Positions 36,309-46,034 of a stretch of 64,000 nucleotides of DNA are shown here, one piece after another. Position 1 is the stretch's first letter. Each line of letters begins with the position of its first letter. The translations under genes were made by a program, and so were the position numbers. The notes beneath the pieces are model-generated. The model did no database searches, had not been told where the DNA came from, and saw nothing but the letters and a program-made list of their open reading frames with translations. The DNA is from a virus: positions 1-64,000 of IMG/VR virus record IMGVR_UViG_3300008954_000024; one strand, written 5' to 3'.

Positions 36309-39300
36309 ATGCCTTCTGAAAAGAAAAAAGATCTCGAAAAGAGTGACTTTATAGTCCTCCAAAAAAAGCTTACAGAGAAGATTGACAGAATAATCTCTCC
36401 AAACAAGCTCCAGATCGGTCTTGACAGTGAAGGATTTAAGAGCGATCTTATCACAAAGGGTGTCTTAATAGCTTCGGGCGGAATAACAGGATCACTCACA
36501 AGTCTAAAGGATGGAACAGACTATATTCAGGGTGGTGACAATATCATCATCACAACAGGCTCTACAGGTTTCATTCACATAAGTGCTCAAACAGGCGGCG
36601 GGAATGCTGATCGTGAAGCTCAGTACGTTGTCATGGCAGCAACCGCTTCGATGACAAATGAAAGAGTTCTTGCAGCCGGATCAGGTATAGCAATGACAGA
36701 TGCCGGTGCTGGCGGCAATGTAACACTAGCTATTAACTATAACGACATTCCTTCACTGGTTTCTGGAACTGATTTCACAGCTGGTGTGAAATTTAGCAGT
36801 AATTTGCATATTTCTGGAAATGTCTCAAGTTTTGTTCTCACAGGAGCAATTAAAGGACCAAAGTTTCACGTCTCTGCTTCGTCGACACTATTTGATAGCC
36901 GTGTTCATTTTTCAGGCACAATTTCTGAATTCATAGCAACTGGGACAGCAAAGTTTAACAGTGGACTAAGTGGATCACTTACAGCGCTAACAGACGGTAC
37001 TCCCTATCTTGTTGCTGGAGACAATGTTACACTGTCAACAGGTTCTAGCGGTGCGATCACAATAAACTCTACTGGTGGAGGATCAGGTGGAGCTGACAAG
37101 GGTGCAACGTATGTTGTGATATCCGCAACAGGCTCCCTAGCAAATGAAAGAGTTCTTAAGGCAGATTCAGGATTAACAATATCAGACGGCGGAGCTGGAA
37201 ATGAAGTAACACTAGCAATCAACACAAATGTTGTTGCACAGATTGTGTCGGGTACGACTTTCGAGGATAACGTTCATTTTTCAGGATCGATTTCTGATTT
37301 TGCTCTAACAGGAACCATCAAGAACTCAGCATCGAAGGTCATCGAATCCTCAGTCGCCACAGAGATTGAAACAAAAGCAGGAGCTCTCACATTAGATGGT
37401 GCAGCGGGCATTGATCTACAGTACAGTGGAACCACTTACATAGCGCTAAACACAGGTTCTGTATACATCCTTTCAGGCGGCGGCGCAACTAGCACTCCAC
37501 CAGGTGTTGATGCCGCATTCTTTGTGTCAGGATCTATAGGCGGCAAGGATTCAACGACAAAAGGAGTTACAGAATTTGGTGGAGACACTGTTATCAGTGG
37601 AAATATCCATGCAAGCCAATACATTTATCACGAAGGTGATTCTGACACTTACATCAGATTCACAGATGATAACGTATACTTTGCCGCAGGTGGCCGGGAC
37701 ATGATCTTCCTCAAGGAAGACGGTACTCAAGATGCTGTTATTATTAATGACGGCGGTGTAGACGTCGACTTTAGGGTGGAATCTACATCAGAGACACAGG
37801 CACTATTCGTTGATGCGAATGCAAATGTTTTCCATGTAAATCGCGGTGAATCTAATTTTGACACTAAGATACACAACACAAATGATGTCGCGATCTCAGT
37901 AGGTTCAGCTGGTGTGATTTTCAATGAAGACGGTCATGCCACAAACGATTTCAGAGTAGAATCAGATAATCAGACACATGCTGTATTCGTAGATGCTGGT
38001 TCTGATCAGGTCATGCTTGGAGCTAATTCAGCAGGTGGAGGTGACACATATCTCTTTATTTCCGGCTCAATAGGTGCCAAGGATTCAACAACAAAGGGAA
38101 TTGCAGTATTTGGTGGTGATTCAGTTATATCAGGATCAGTCACATCACTAAAAGGCTTAAGCGGTTCACTTACAACACTAACTGATGGCACCGAGTACAT
38201 GATTGCCGGCACCAACATAACGATCAATACAGGATCAGATGGTGCACTAACAATTTCAGCTACGACCGGCACAGCAGACCCTGGAGGTTCAAATACACAG
38301 GTTCAGTTTAATGACGGTGGAGCCTTCGGAGGCGATTCAGGTCTCACATTTAACAAGACCTCTGACCTGTTATCTGCTGGTAAGCTACATGTAACTGCTA
38401 AAACAAGCCTCTCAGGAACTGTCTCTGGCTTTGCTCTAACGGGAACAATTAAGAACACTGCATCAAAAGTGATTGAATCTTCTGTTGCAACAGAGATAGA
38501 GACAGATGCTGGATCGCTGACCCTTGATGGCAAGACAGGTGTGAACCTCCAAGCAAATGGCACAACTGTACTATCAATTGGCCCTGCTGGAACTTATCTT
38601 TCTTCCTCTGTTTCTGACTTCTCACTCACTGGAACAATAAAAAACAGTGCAGCGAAGGTAATAGAATCTTCAGTTGCAACTGAAATTGAAACAACAGCAG
38701 GATCTCTGACACTAGATGGTAAGACAGGAGTCAGCCTGCAGTCTAATGGTACAACAATTCTTGCCATAGGGCCTGCTGGAACTTATCTCTCTTCCTCTGT
38801 CTCTGACTTCTCGCTAACAGGCACCATCAAGAATTCAGCATCAAAGGTCATAGAGTCATCAGTTGCCACTGAGATTGAGACACGTGCGGGTACACTCACA
38901 CTAGATGGTGCAGCAGGAATCGATCTCCAGCATAGCGGTAGCTCATATATTAAGTTAAACTCCGGATCAATCACAATAGGAGATCTGAGCGGTTCAAACA
39001 CACTGGGGGTTGCACCCCCAGACATCTATATTTCTGGTGCTGTGCAAAGTGAATTACATCTTTCAGGATCAGTCTTTGCTGATAAGCTAAGTGGCTCACT
39101 TACAACTCTTGCAGATGGCTCAGAGTACCTAATTGCAGGTTCTAGTATTACATTAACAACTGGATCGTCCGGTGCGATAACAATTGCTTCAACAGCAACC
39201 GGAGGCAGCGGTGGTGCTGATAAGGCTGCACAATATGTTGTCTTATCCGCTACAGGGTCTCTGTCAAACGAGAGGGTTCTTGCAGCAGGATCTGGATTAA

Positions 39301-41786
39301 AGCTTACTGATGGAGGCGCCGGCAGCAATATAACTGTTGCAATTAATCCAAATGTCGTTGCCCAGCTGGTATCAGGAACAACATTCACTGGCAATGTTCA
39401 TCTCTCAGGATCAGTGTCAGATTTTACTCTAACAGGGACCATAAAGAACTCAGCGTCCAAGGTCATCCAGTCATCAGCAGCAACTGAAATAGAAACAACA
39501 GCAGGTGCTTTAACACTGGACGGCAAGACAGGAGTCAATCTACAGGCTAACGGTACAACAGTACTTTCTGTAGGACCCGCTGGAACGTATCTCTCATCCT
39601 CTGTTTCTGATTTTTCTCTAACTGGAACGATTAAGAACAGTGCAGCCAAGGTTATAGAGTCATCTGTAGCAACTGAAATTGAGACACGAGCAGGTGTTCT
39701 CACATTAGACGGTGCAGCAGGTGTGAATCTCCAGTATAGTGGTAGCTCGTATCTGAAACTAGGATCAGGATCAATAATAATCGGTGATTTGAGTAGTTCA
39801 AATACACTAGGTGTCGCATCCCCTGACATCTACATCTCAGGAGCAGTACAAAGCAAACTACACCTTTCTGGTTCAGTCTTCGCTAGCAAGCTAAGCGGAT
39901 CCTTAACAACACTGACAGACGGCACTGAATACATTATTGCCGGCACCAACATTACGATCAACACAGGATCATCCGGTGCTCTAACAATCTCTACGACAGC
40001 AGCTTCTGTTGCAGGAACAGATACACAGGTACAGTTTAATGATGATGATAGTTTCGGAGGAGACGCAGGACTCACATTTAATAAGACTTCTAATCTGCTC
40101 ACAGCTGGAAAGCTGCACACGACTGACAATGCTCATCTCTCAGGATCAGTCTCAGACTTCAATCTAACTGGAACGATTAAGAACAGTGCAGCCAAGGTTA
40201 TAGAGTCATCTGTAGCAACTGAAATCGAGACAGATGCTGGTGCACTGACACTAGATGGCAAGACTGGCGTGAATCTCCAAGCAAATGGGACAACTGTGTT
40301 ATCTGTTGGTCCTGCTGGAACTTATCTTTCTTCCTCTGTCTCTGACTTTGCTCTAACAGGCACAATTAAGAATTCAGCATCAAAGGTCATAGAGTCTTCA
40401 GTTGCAACTGAGATAGAGACAAAAGCAGGAGCTCTCACACTAGACGGTAAAACAGGTATAAATCTTCAGGAAGATGGTACAACTCTTATAGCCATCGATA
40501 ATGGACAAAACGTAATAATCGGCACAGCAGGCAAGCAGATTCAGCTTTCAGGATCAGTCTCAGATTTCAACCTAACTGGAACAATCAAGAATTCAGCATC
40601 AAAGGTCATAGAGTCATCAGTTGCCACCGAAATTGAGACAAGAGCTGGTACACTTACACTAGATGGTGCATCAGGTATTGATTTACAATATAGCGGAAGC
40701 TCTTACATAAAGCTAAACTCCGGATCAATCACAATAGGAGACCTTAGCGGATCTAATACACTAGGTGTCGCACCCCCAAATATCTACATTTCAGGAGCTA
40801 TTCAAAGTAATCTGCATCTATCTGGTTCAGTCTTCGCTAGTAAACTTAGTGGATCACTGACAGCACTAGCTGATGGTACTGAGTACATGATAGCTGGTGC
40901 CAACATCACAATCAATACGGGCTCATCCGGTGCACTAACAATTTCAGCTACAACTGGCACAGCAGATCCTGGTGGAGGAAACACTCAGGTCCAGTTTAAC
41001 GATGGCGGATCATTTGGAGGGAGCTCGGCTTTTACCTTTACAGGGACAGAGGTGGAATTAAATGCCGAAAGTCCAAAATACACACTGAGAAGAGGCGCCA
41101 ACAGTCAAGATAGTAAAATAAGCTTTGAAGGTGCAGCGGGCGCTGTCGGTGCTACGATTACACACGAATCAGGCACCAATGATCTAAGGTTCGACGTATT
41201 TAATGGTTCGTCCACTGAAGAAATACTGAGGCTTGGAGATCATTATGGCACCGCAAACCGTCAAGTAATTTTCCTATCAGGTTCAGGAATAGGGTCCCCC
41301 GACATGCAGCCTCGAAATGCGCTAGACCTTGCGTTCTTTGTCTCAGGTTCAATTGGATCGAAGGGAACAACCGATAAAGGTACTGCAGTATTCGGCGGAG
41401 ACACTATGGTCAGCGGTGCACTTCATGTATCACAGGGGATAAGTGGATCACTGACAACACTAGCAGACGGCACAGCTTATCTCAATGCTGGATCTAATGT
41501 GACAATTACAACAGGTACCGCAGGACAAGTAACCGTATCAGTTTCCTCTACATCAAATGTAGTCTTTAATGAGACACCGGGTGGATCAATAAACGGATCA
41601 AATACAGACTTTACATTAGCAAATTCACCTGAAGATGGAACAGTTATGCTTTTTGTAAATGGTCAATTACAGACATCTGGATCTGGACTAGATTACACAT
41701 TAAGCAATAAGACAATAACATTTTCTGGAGAATCAGTTCCGCAGACAAGTGATCAACTAATTGCAACATATTCTAAGTCAACATAG
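36309..41786 (+). CDS. Giant repetitive fibre protein B
   Basis: This 1825-residue protein is made mostly of repeats. A 63-residue unit built on TIKNSA.KVIESSVATEIET.AG.LTLDG occurs nine times between about residues 335 and 1470, with the other shared module (GDSDTYIRFTDD, HNTNDVAISVG, DDHATNDFRVESD-like) near 440-580. SGSL and SGS strands recur throughout. The C-terminus (about 1750-1825, with PGGSINGSNTDFTLANSPEDG and DQLIATYSK) is a separate strand-rich tip. It probably forms a long fibre. The first 60 residues (many Lys and Glu) may attach it to the virion. Confidence 0.7.
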   Translation: MPSEKKKDLEKSDFIVLQKKLTEKIDRIISPNKLQIGLDSEGFKSDLITKGVLIASGGITGSLTSLKDGTDYIQGGDNIIITTGSTGFIHISAQTGGGNADREAQYVVMAATASMTNERVLAAGSGIAMTDAGAGGNVTLAINYNDIPSLVSGTDFTAGVKFSSNLHISGNVSSFVLTGAIKGPKFHVSASSTLFDSRVHFSGTISEFIATGTAKFNSGLSGSLTALTDGTPYLVAGDNVTLSTGSSGAITINSTGGGSGGADKGATYVVISATGSLANERVLKADSGLTISDGGAGNEVTLAINTNVVAQIVSGTTFEDNVHFSGSISDFALTGTIKNSASKVIESSVATEIETKAGALTLDGAAGIDLQYSGTTYIALNTGSVYILSGGGATSTPPGVDAAFFVSGSIGGKDSTTKGVTEFGGDTVISGNIHASQYIYHEGDSDTYIRFTDDNVYFAAGGRDMIFLKEDGTQDAVIINDGGVDVDFRVESTSETQALFVDANANVFHVNRGESNFDTKIHNTNDVAISVGSAGVIFNEDGHATNDFRVESDNQTHAVFVDAGSDQVMLGANSAGGGDTYLFISGSIGAKDSTTKGIAVFGGDSVISGSVTSLKGLSGSLTTLTDGTEYMIAGTNITINTGSDGALTISATTGTADPGGSNTQVQFNDGGAFGGDSGLTFNKTSDLLSAGKLHVTAKTSLSGTVSGFALTGTIKNTASKVIESSVATEIETDAGSLTLDGKTGVNLQANGTTVLSIGPAGTYLSSSVSDFSLTGTIKNSAAKVIESSVATEIETTAGSLTLDGKTGVSLQSNGTTILAIGPAGTYLSSSVSDFSLTGTIKNSASKVIESSVATEIETRAGTLTLDGAAGIDLQHSGSSYIKLNSGSITIGDLSGSNTLGVAPPDIYISGAVQSELHLSGSVFADKLSGSLTTLADGSEYLIAGSSITLTTGSSGAITIASTATGGSGGADKAAQYVVLSATGSLSNERVLAAGSGLKLTDGGAGSNITVAINPNVVAQLVSGTTFTGNVHLSGSVSDFTLTGTIKNSASKVIQSSAATEIETTAGALTLDGKTGVNLQANGTTVLSVGPAGTYLSSSVSDFSLTGTIKNSAAKVIESSVATEIETRAGVLTLDGAAGVNLQYSGSSYLKLGSGSIIIGDLSSSNTLGVASPDIYISGAVQSKLHLSGSVFASKLSGSLTTLTDGTEYIIAGTNITINTGSSGALTISTTAASVAGTDTQVQFNDDDSFGGDAGLTFNKTSNLLTAGKLHTTDNAHLSGSVSDFNLTGTIKNSAAKVIESSVATEIETDAGALTLDGKTGVNLQANGTTVLSVGPAGTYLSSSVSDFALTGTIKNSASKVIESSVATEIETKAGALTLDGKTGINLQEDGTTLIAIDNGQNVIIGTAGKQIQLSGSVSDFNLTGTIKNSASKVIESSVATEIETRAGTLTLDGASGIDLQYSGSSYIKLNSGSITIGDLSGSNTLGVAPPNIYISGAIQSNLHLSGSVFASKLSGSLTALADGTEYMIAGANITINTGSSGALTISATTGTADPGGGNTQVQFNDGGSFGGSSAFTFTGTEVELNAESPKYTLRRGANSQDSKISFEGAAGAVGATITHESGTNDLRFDVFNGSSTEEILRLGDHYGTANRQVIFLSGSGIGSPDMQPRNALDLAFFVSGSIGSKGTTDKGTAVFGGDTMVSGALHVSQGISGSLTTLADGTAYLNAGSNVTITTGTAGQVTVSVSSTSNVVFNETPGGSINGSNTDFTLANSPEDGTVMLFVNGQLQTSGSGLDYTLSNKTITFSGESVPQTSDQLIATYSKST
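37300..40720 (+). repeat. Nine 63-residue repeats within fibre B
   Basis: The unit is about 189 bases. Copies 2 and 3 start 189 bases apart (38442 and 38631). Some stretches are nearly identical across copies, for example the 39600s, 40150s and a copy in fibre C at 43665. This favours recombination and copy-number change. Confidence 0.8.
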
Positions 41787-41811
41787 GTCGGTAATAATTA
41801 GGAATAGGATA

Positions 41812-42039
41812 ATGAACACAACTACGCAGTATAAAACGTCAGATTTGGCTTTAGCAGCCTTCTTAGTGATGAGAGGGTTACCGCTAATTAGTGCGACTCG
41901 TGTTTCCGGAAAGTTTGAATTTGTATTCGATGATCCTGGTCAAAAAGGTCACATGCTAAGCATTGATTTTGTCAATAGTGACTTTTCTAAGTTCGATAAT
42001 CACGTTCGCACGCTTAAAAAAATCTTGTATAAATCTTGA
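41812..42039 (+). CDS. DUF5659-like small protein
   Basis: This 75-residue protein starts at the ATG at 41812 (AGGAATAGG upstream), not at an earlier ATG overlapping fibre B. The sequence YKTSDLALAAFLVMRGLPLI, then FEFVFDD and a Lys-rich end (TLKKILYKS), fits the DUF5659 pattern as I recall it. The function of that family is unknown. It sits between two fibre genes, so a role in fibre assembly or an unrelated small regulator are both possible. Confidence 0.6.
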   Translation: MNTTTQYKTSDLALAAFLVMRGLPLISATRVSGKFEFVFDDPGQKGHMLSIDFVNSDFSKFDNHVRTLKKILYKS

Positions 42040-42123
42040 GATAAAAACTTTCACATTTTTCAAAATAATCTTATTTTCTAGTTGTTCAGATATATTTAAA
42101 AGTGTAAGAAGCCAAATCGTAAT

Positions 42124-42157
42124 GTAGGTTTAACACGTAAAGTAGGTTTAGTACGTA
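42124..42157 (+). repeat. Tandem 18-base repeat in a non-coding gap
   Basis: GTAGGTTTAACACGTA and GTAGGTTTAGTACGTA are two near-identical copies 18 bases apart. The 177-base gap (42040-42216) also has AT-rich stretches and CTATAAAGATAAA just before fibre gene C, which may be a promoter or operator region. No gene is supported in the gap. Confidence 0.45.
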
Positions 42158-42216
42158 TAAGTTTCCGTAGACGTCCGTTTTTAAATTTAACCTCACATCT
42201 ATAAAGATAAAACAAG

Positions 42217-44721
42217 ATGTCCGGATCGGTCACAAAACTTAGACAAAAACAAATTACTGGCTCAATTGATATGTCAACCACCGCGGTTGATGCTGTCACA
42301 ATCGGGTCTGGGTTGCTTTCTGCATCAAACCTTCAAGAAGATCTCAATAACGTACGCGCGTTATTCAAAGATATGAAGGGAACAACTGCGTGGTATGGTA
42401 ACGCAACCTATCAGCTAACTGGAACTGCTGCACATGGCAGTGCTATTGCCCTAGATGCATCAAATGGCTCTGGCGGAATTGATATTGATGCAGGTGCTGC
42501 CATTACAATTGACGCCGGCGGTGCGTTGTCACTAGACGCAGGTGCTGCATCAAACTTTTCAACTTCAGCTGGTGCACTCACACTTGACGGAAAGACCGGT
42601 GTAACCATTAAAGAAGATGGCACCGCAGTCATAACAGTTGATACAAGCAGAAATGTAGCAGTTGGCTCGGCGACGACATTCATATATCTGTCTGGAACAG
42701 TCTCTGACTTTGCACTATCTGGAACGATTAAAAATAGTGCTGCTAAGGTCATCCAATCTTCAGTTGCTACAGAAATTGAGACCACAGCTGGTGCAATAAC
42801 TATTGACGGCAAGACAGGCATAAACCTCCAGGAAAATGGAACAACTGTAATAGCCATTGACACCGGGCGAAATGTAGGAATAGGTGCAGCAGGCACGCAG
42901 ATTCAACTATCTGGAACAGTCTCAGACTACGCACTATCTGGAACGATTAAGAACAGCGCTGCTAAGGTCATTCAGTCCTCAGTTGCGACAGAGATAGAAA
43001 CAACTGCTGGTGCACTAACTATTGACGGCAAAACTGGTGTAGCACTTCAGGCAAATGGAACACAGATGCTCTCTGTTGGACCTGCAGGTGTCTACCTCTC
43101 TGGATCAGTCTCTGACTTCCTTGTCACAGGAACAATAAAGAGTGATGCAACCGTTGCACTACAAGCATCTGCTGGAACTACAATAAAAACACTCGCAGGA
43201 TCATTTGATGTAGACGGCGCTGGCGGTGTTCAGCTGCAATACAGCGGAAGTTCATACATTAGACTAAGATCGGGATCAATTGTGCTAGGAGACCTGAGTG
43301 GTTCATCACTCACAAGAGGCCAGGCCCCACCGAACATATACGTCTCAGGCGCAATTGTCAGTCCGCTTCATCTCTCTGGATCAGTCTTCGTTGATAAACT
43401 AAGTGGATCTCTTACGACCCTGGCCAATGGATCTGAGTACATGATCGCTGGGACAAACATCACGATCAACACAGGCTCCTCAGGTGCTCTAACAATTTCA
43501 GCTACGACTGGTACAGCAGATCCCGGAGGAGAAAACACTTCGGTTCAGTTTAATGACGGTGGTGATTTTGGTGGAGATCCAGGTTTCTCGTTTAACAAGA
43601 CAGCTGGATTGCTCTCAATAACCCGGATTGCCTCGGAATTCGCTACCTACTTATCAGGATCAGTCTCAGATTTCAATCTAACTGGAACGATTAAGAACAG
43701 TGCAGCCAAGGTTATAGAGTCATCAATTGCGACAGAGATAGAAACAGCTGCCGGAGCTCTTACATTAGACGGTAAATCTGGTGTAGCCCTTCAGGCCAAC
43801 GGCGCTCAAATGCTCTCAGTCGGACCCAAGGGTGTCTATCTCTCTGGATCAGTCTCAGACTTTAGTGTCACAGGGACAATTAAGACAAGTGCTGCTAGAG
43901 CAATACAGTCATCAGCTGCAACAGAGATCATGGCAAAGGCCGGTTCATTAGGCCTCGTCGGTACAACAGCAGTTAATCTGGTTGTCGACACAGCAACACA
44001 GCTCTCAGTCGGACCTGCAGGTGTCTATCTCTCAGGATCAGTCTCAGGATTTGAATTAACTGGAACAATTCGGAGCAATGTAGCCAAGGTCATTGAATCA
44101 TCAGTTGCCACTGAGATAGAAACAGATGCAGGGTTGCTGACCCTAGATGGAAAGACAGGAGTTAACCTACAGGTAAATGGTACACAGGTGCTAGGAGTAG
44201 GAACATCAGGTCTCTACGTATCAGGTAATGTATCCTCATTCACTGTAACAGGAGCAATTAGATCTCCAGCAGCAACAGGTGTTCGATTCCCAGAAGGAAT
44301 TAGTGGATCGATAACACGTCTATCCAACGGCAAGTCATTCATCGAGGCAGGATCAAATATCGTAATAACCTCAGGTTCAAACACTGCGATTACTATAGGT
44401 GTGACTGGGGTCGACTTGTCACCGTCAGGATCTAAGGCTAGAAACTTTTACAATGTCACAGGAACTTATTCAAATGGATCTGAGATCATCATCCATGGTG
44501 ATGGAGCTACATCACAGACAGGTTTCAACAACACTAAAGCTAGACATGATCCATACGGAGCGCTGGATGTCTACCTAAACGGTCAGTACATGCAATCTGG
44601 AACAAGCGCTGCAAATGGTGACTATTCAGTCGGCATTGGTTGTACAACGACAGGATCAATTAAGTTCTTCTTCAATCTTGAGGAGGGAGATGTCATAACG
44701 ACATTCGAAATCAACAGATAG
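42217..44721 (+). CDS. Repetitive fibre protein C
   Basis: This 834-residue protein shares the TIKNSA.KVIESS..TEIET repeat with fibre B, in about six copies (some degenerate, from about residue 160 to 660). The N-terminal 100 residues (SGSVTKLRQKQITGSI then helical NNVRALFKDMKG) probably attach to the virion. The C-terminus (about 735-834, with NFYNVTGTYSNGSEIIIHGDGA, YLNGQYM and GDVITTFEINR) is a distinct tip. It is followed by a strong terminator. It probably forms part of the fibre set with A and B. Confidence 0.65.
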   Translation: MSGSVTKLRQKQITGSIDMSTTAVDAVTIGSGLLSASNLQEDLNNVRALFKDMKGTTAWYGNATYQLTGTAAHGSAIALDASNGSGGIDIDAGAAITIDAGGALSLDAGAASNFSTSAGALTLDGKTGVTIKEDGTAVITVDTSRNVAVGSATTFIYLSGTVSDFALSGTIKNSAAKVIQSSVATEIETTAGAITIDGKTGINLQENGTTVIAIDTGRNVGIGAAGTQIQLSGTVSDYALSGTIKNSAAKVIQSSVATEIETTAGALTIDGKTGVALQANGTQMLSVGPAGVYLSGSVSDFLVTGTIKSDATVALQASAGTTIKTLAGSFDVDGAGGVQLQYSGSSYIRLRSGSIVLGDLSGSSLTRGQAPPNIYVSGAIVSPLHLSGSVFVDKLSGSLTTLANGSEYMIAGTNITINTGSSGALTISATTGTADPGGENTSVQFNDGGDFGGDPGFSFNKTAGLLSITRIASEFATYLSGSVSDFNLTGTIKNSAAKVIESSIATEIETAAGALTLDGKSGVALQANGAQMLSVGPKGVYLSGSVSDFSVTGTIKTSAARAIQSSAATEIMAKAGSLGLVGTTAVNLVVDTATQLSVGPAGVYLSGSVSGFELTGTIRSNVAKVIESSVATEIETDAGLLTLDGKTGVNLQVNGTQVLGVGTSGLYVSGNVSSFTVTGAIRSPAATGVRFPEGISGSITRLSNGKSFIEAGSNIVITSGSNTAITIGVTGVDLSPSGSKARNFYNVTGTYSNGSEIIIHGDGATSQTGFNNTKARHDPYGALDVYLNGQYMQSGTSAANGDYSVGIGCTTTGSIKFFFNLEEGDVITTFEINR
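42690..44170 (+). repeat. Fibre repeats shared with fibre B
   Basis: The 63-residue unit of fibre B recurs here with short identical DNA stretches, for example TTCAATCTAACTGGAACGAT followed by the same sequence up to GAGTCATC (43670s; also 40160s). Recombination between the two genes could swap parts of the fibres. Confidence 0.7.
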
Positions 44722-44744
44722 AGCTAACAAAATTGATGATTATT

Positions 44745-44779
44745 ATCGTCCCCGGGGTTTAACTCCGGGGACGATTTAT
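44745..44779 (+). terminator. Strong terminator after fibre C
   Basis: ATCGTCCCCGG (44745-44755) pairs perfectly with CCGGGGACGAT (44765-44775) around a 9-base loop and is followed by TTATTTAT. It is the best terminator in the window and ends the fibre operon. Confidence 0.85.
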
Positions 44780-44813
44780 TTATGATTATGATGTGTAATT
44801 TGAGGATATATAA

Positions 44814-45302
44814 ATGTCAAGTAGTAGTTTAGAATACCATATCAATGTTCTGAAAGATGTTCGTGTCGGGCTTGATGAGAACATTCAAAAAGTGTCAAGA
44901 CAGGTGCAAATTGATCAGATACGTCTCGAGTCAGTAAGCGTTCCTTGTGCTGCAATTTCTGCCTTTATTAAAAGCACTAGAGAACAGCTAGAAGATGCTG
45001 AATCTCTTGAAGAAAGGGCTGAAATTGCACGTTCTGCGCTGCAAAAGCTAGAGAGCTACTCAGTTGAGTACGTGTCAAATGAAAGACATATTCTCTCTAA
45101 GAGAATAGGCATGGTCGAAGGCTTCCAGGTATACGCACAATCAATAGATGAGCATATAGTAGAGAAGCAGACAGAGATCGAAGCACACAATCGTGTGCAA
45201 GAGCGTGTTGAAAATGGTGAAAATTTAAATCGTCGCAAAGCAGGAACGAGACCAGAAAAGTTAAAAGACATAAGGCATTTTGAAGAGCGCACAAGTGAAT
45301 AA
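44814..45302 (+). CDS. Coiled-coil protein of unknown function
   Basis: This 162-residue protein is helical, with heptad-like stretches over about residues 10-125. No enzymatic motif or known family is recognised. The ribosome site GAGG precedes the ATG. It begins a new operon after the fibre terminator and lies next to a J-domain-like protein, so it may be a scaffold or chaperone partner, but there is no direct evidence. Confidence 0.6.
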   Translation: MSSSSLEYHINVLKDVRVGLDENIQKVSRQVQIDQIRLESVSVPCAAISAFIKSTREQLEDAESLEERAEIARSALQKLESYSVEYVSNERHILSKRIGMVEGFQVYAQSIDEHIVEKQTEIEAHNRVQERVENGENLNRRKAGTRPEKLKDIRHFEERTSE

Positions 45303-45339
45303 ATCGGCACAACGCATATTACAGAAATCGAGATAGATT

Positions 45340-45996
45340 GTGTCCCATAGCCACAAGATTCATAAGCTTGTGTATCAAATAAAGTATCTCAAGGAAGAAT
45401 TTGCAGAGTGCCAGCAAATATACGAAAAGGCAAAAATAGAGTTCTTTACTGACGCTATTACAAAAAAGAAAGAAATGGGTGCTGAGGATGACGAGATTTC
45501 TGATGCCTCATTAGATACAGATGACACAAATGACTCTGACCCCATGGCTGAGGAAGTGCTGACCACCAGCGAGAGTGATCGTGAGGAGATTGAAGATTTA
45601 GAAATCTCTGATACATCCTCTGCAAAAAATCAGCCCAGATGGGCCAAACAGCTATTCAGAGATGTGGCAGTTATAACTCATCCTGATAAAGTTCCAGATA
45701 GTCTTAGTGAAAAACTACGAGAAAAATTGGTTTCCCTCTACACGCTTGCAACTGATGCATATCAAAGCGGGAATTTTTCTGGATTGGTTGAAGCTGCATC
45801 GGAGCTAGGTGTTGAGATGCCTAGTGATGGAGAAGATCTAGCCCAGTATCTCAATTCTGAAATTTTTGACTTAGAAGGTAAGATAGAAGAAATAAAAATG
45901 ACGCTAATTTGGACATGGGCACTTAGTAGCCCAGAGGAAAAAGTTGAGTTAATGAATGCTTTTGCAGAGATGAGAGGCTGGTCTGAAGACGTGTAA
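45340..45996 (+). CDS. Divergent J-domain protein
   Basis: This 218-residue protein begins at a GTG. Residues 103-140 contain RDVAVITHPDKVPDSLSEKL with an HPD motif (His114-Pro115-Asp116), the key DnaK-contact loop of J-domains, and flanking helices. Residues 45-90 are very acidic (Asp/Glu/Ser/Thr), and the first 30 residues are coiled. The C-terminal 60 residues are not recognised. It could recruit DnaK, encoded at 52120 in this window, to a phage target. It differs greatly from the canonical DnaJ at 51022 and lacks zinc-finger cysteines. Confidence 0.6.
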   Translation: MSHSHKIHKLVYQIKYLKEEFAECQQIYEKAKIEFFTDAITKKKEMGAEDDEISDASLDTDDTNDSDPMAEEVLTTSESDREEIEDLEISDTSSAKNQPRWAKQLFRDVAVITHPDKVPDSLSEKLREKLVSLYTLATDAYQSGNFSGLVEAASELGVEMPSDGEDLAQYLNSEIFDLEGKIEEIKMTLIWTWALSSPEEKVELMNAFAEMRGWSEDV

Positions 45997-46034
45997 AAAT
46001 GCAGTGTATGATTTAAAATTACTCAGGAGATATT

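Noticed and set aside
37300-40720. CRISPR-like array
   Set aside because: The repeats are coding, 189 bases long and in frame, with no short direct repeats separated by unique spacers.
38000-40984. Long open frames on the - strand inside fibre B (up to 143 codons)
   Set aside because: They come from the repeated, biased codons of the coding strand, recur with the repeats and have no ribosome sites.
42040-42216. tRNA or other structured RNA gene
   Set aside because: No cloverleaf, no TTCGA loop and no CCA end; only AT-rich sequence with two short repeats.
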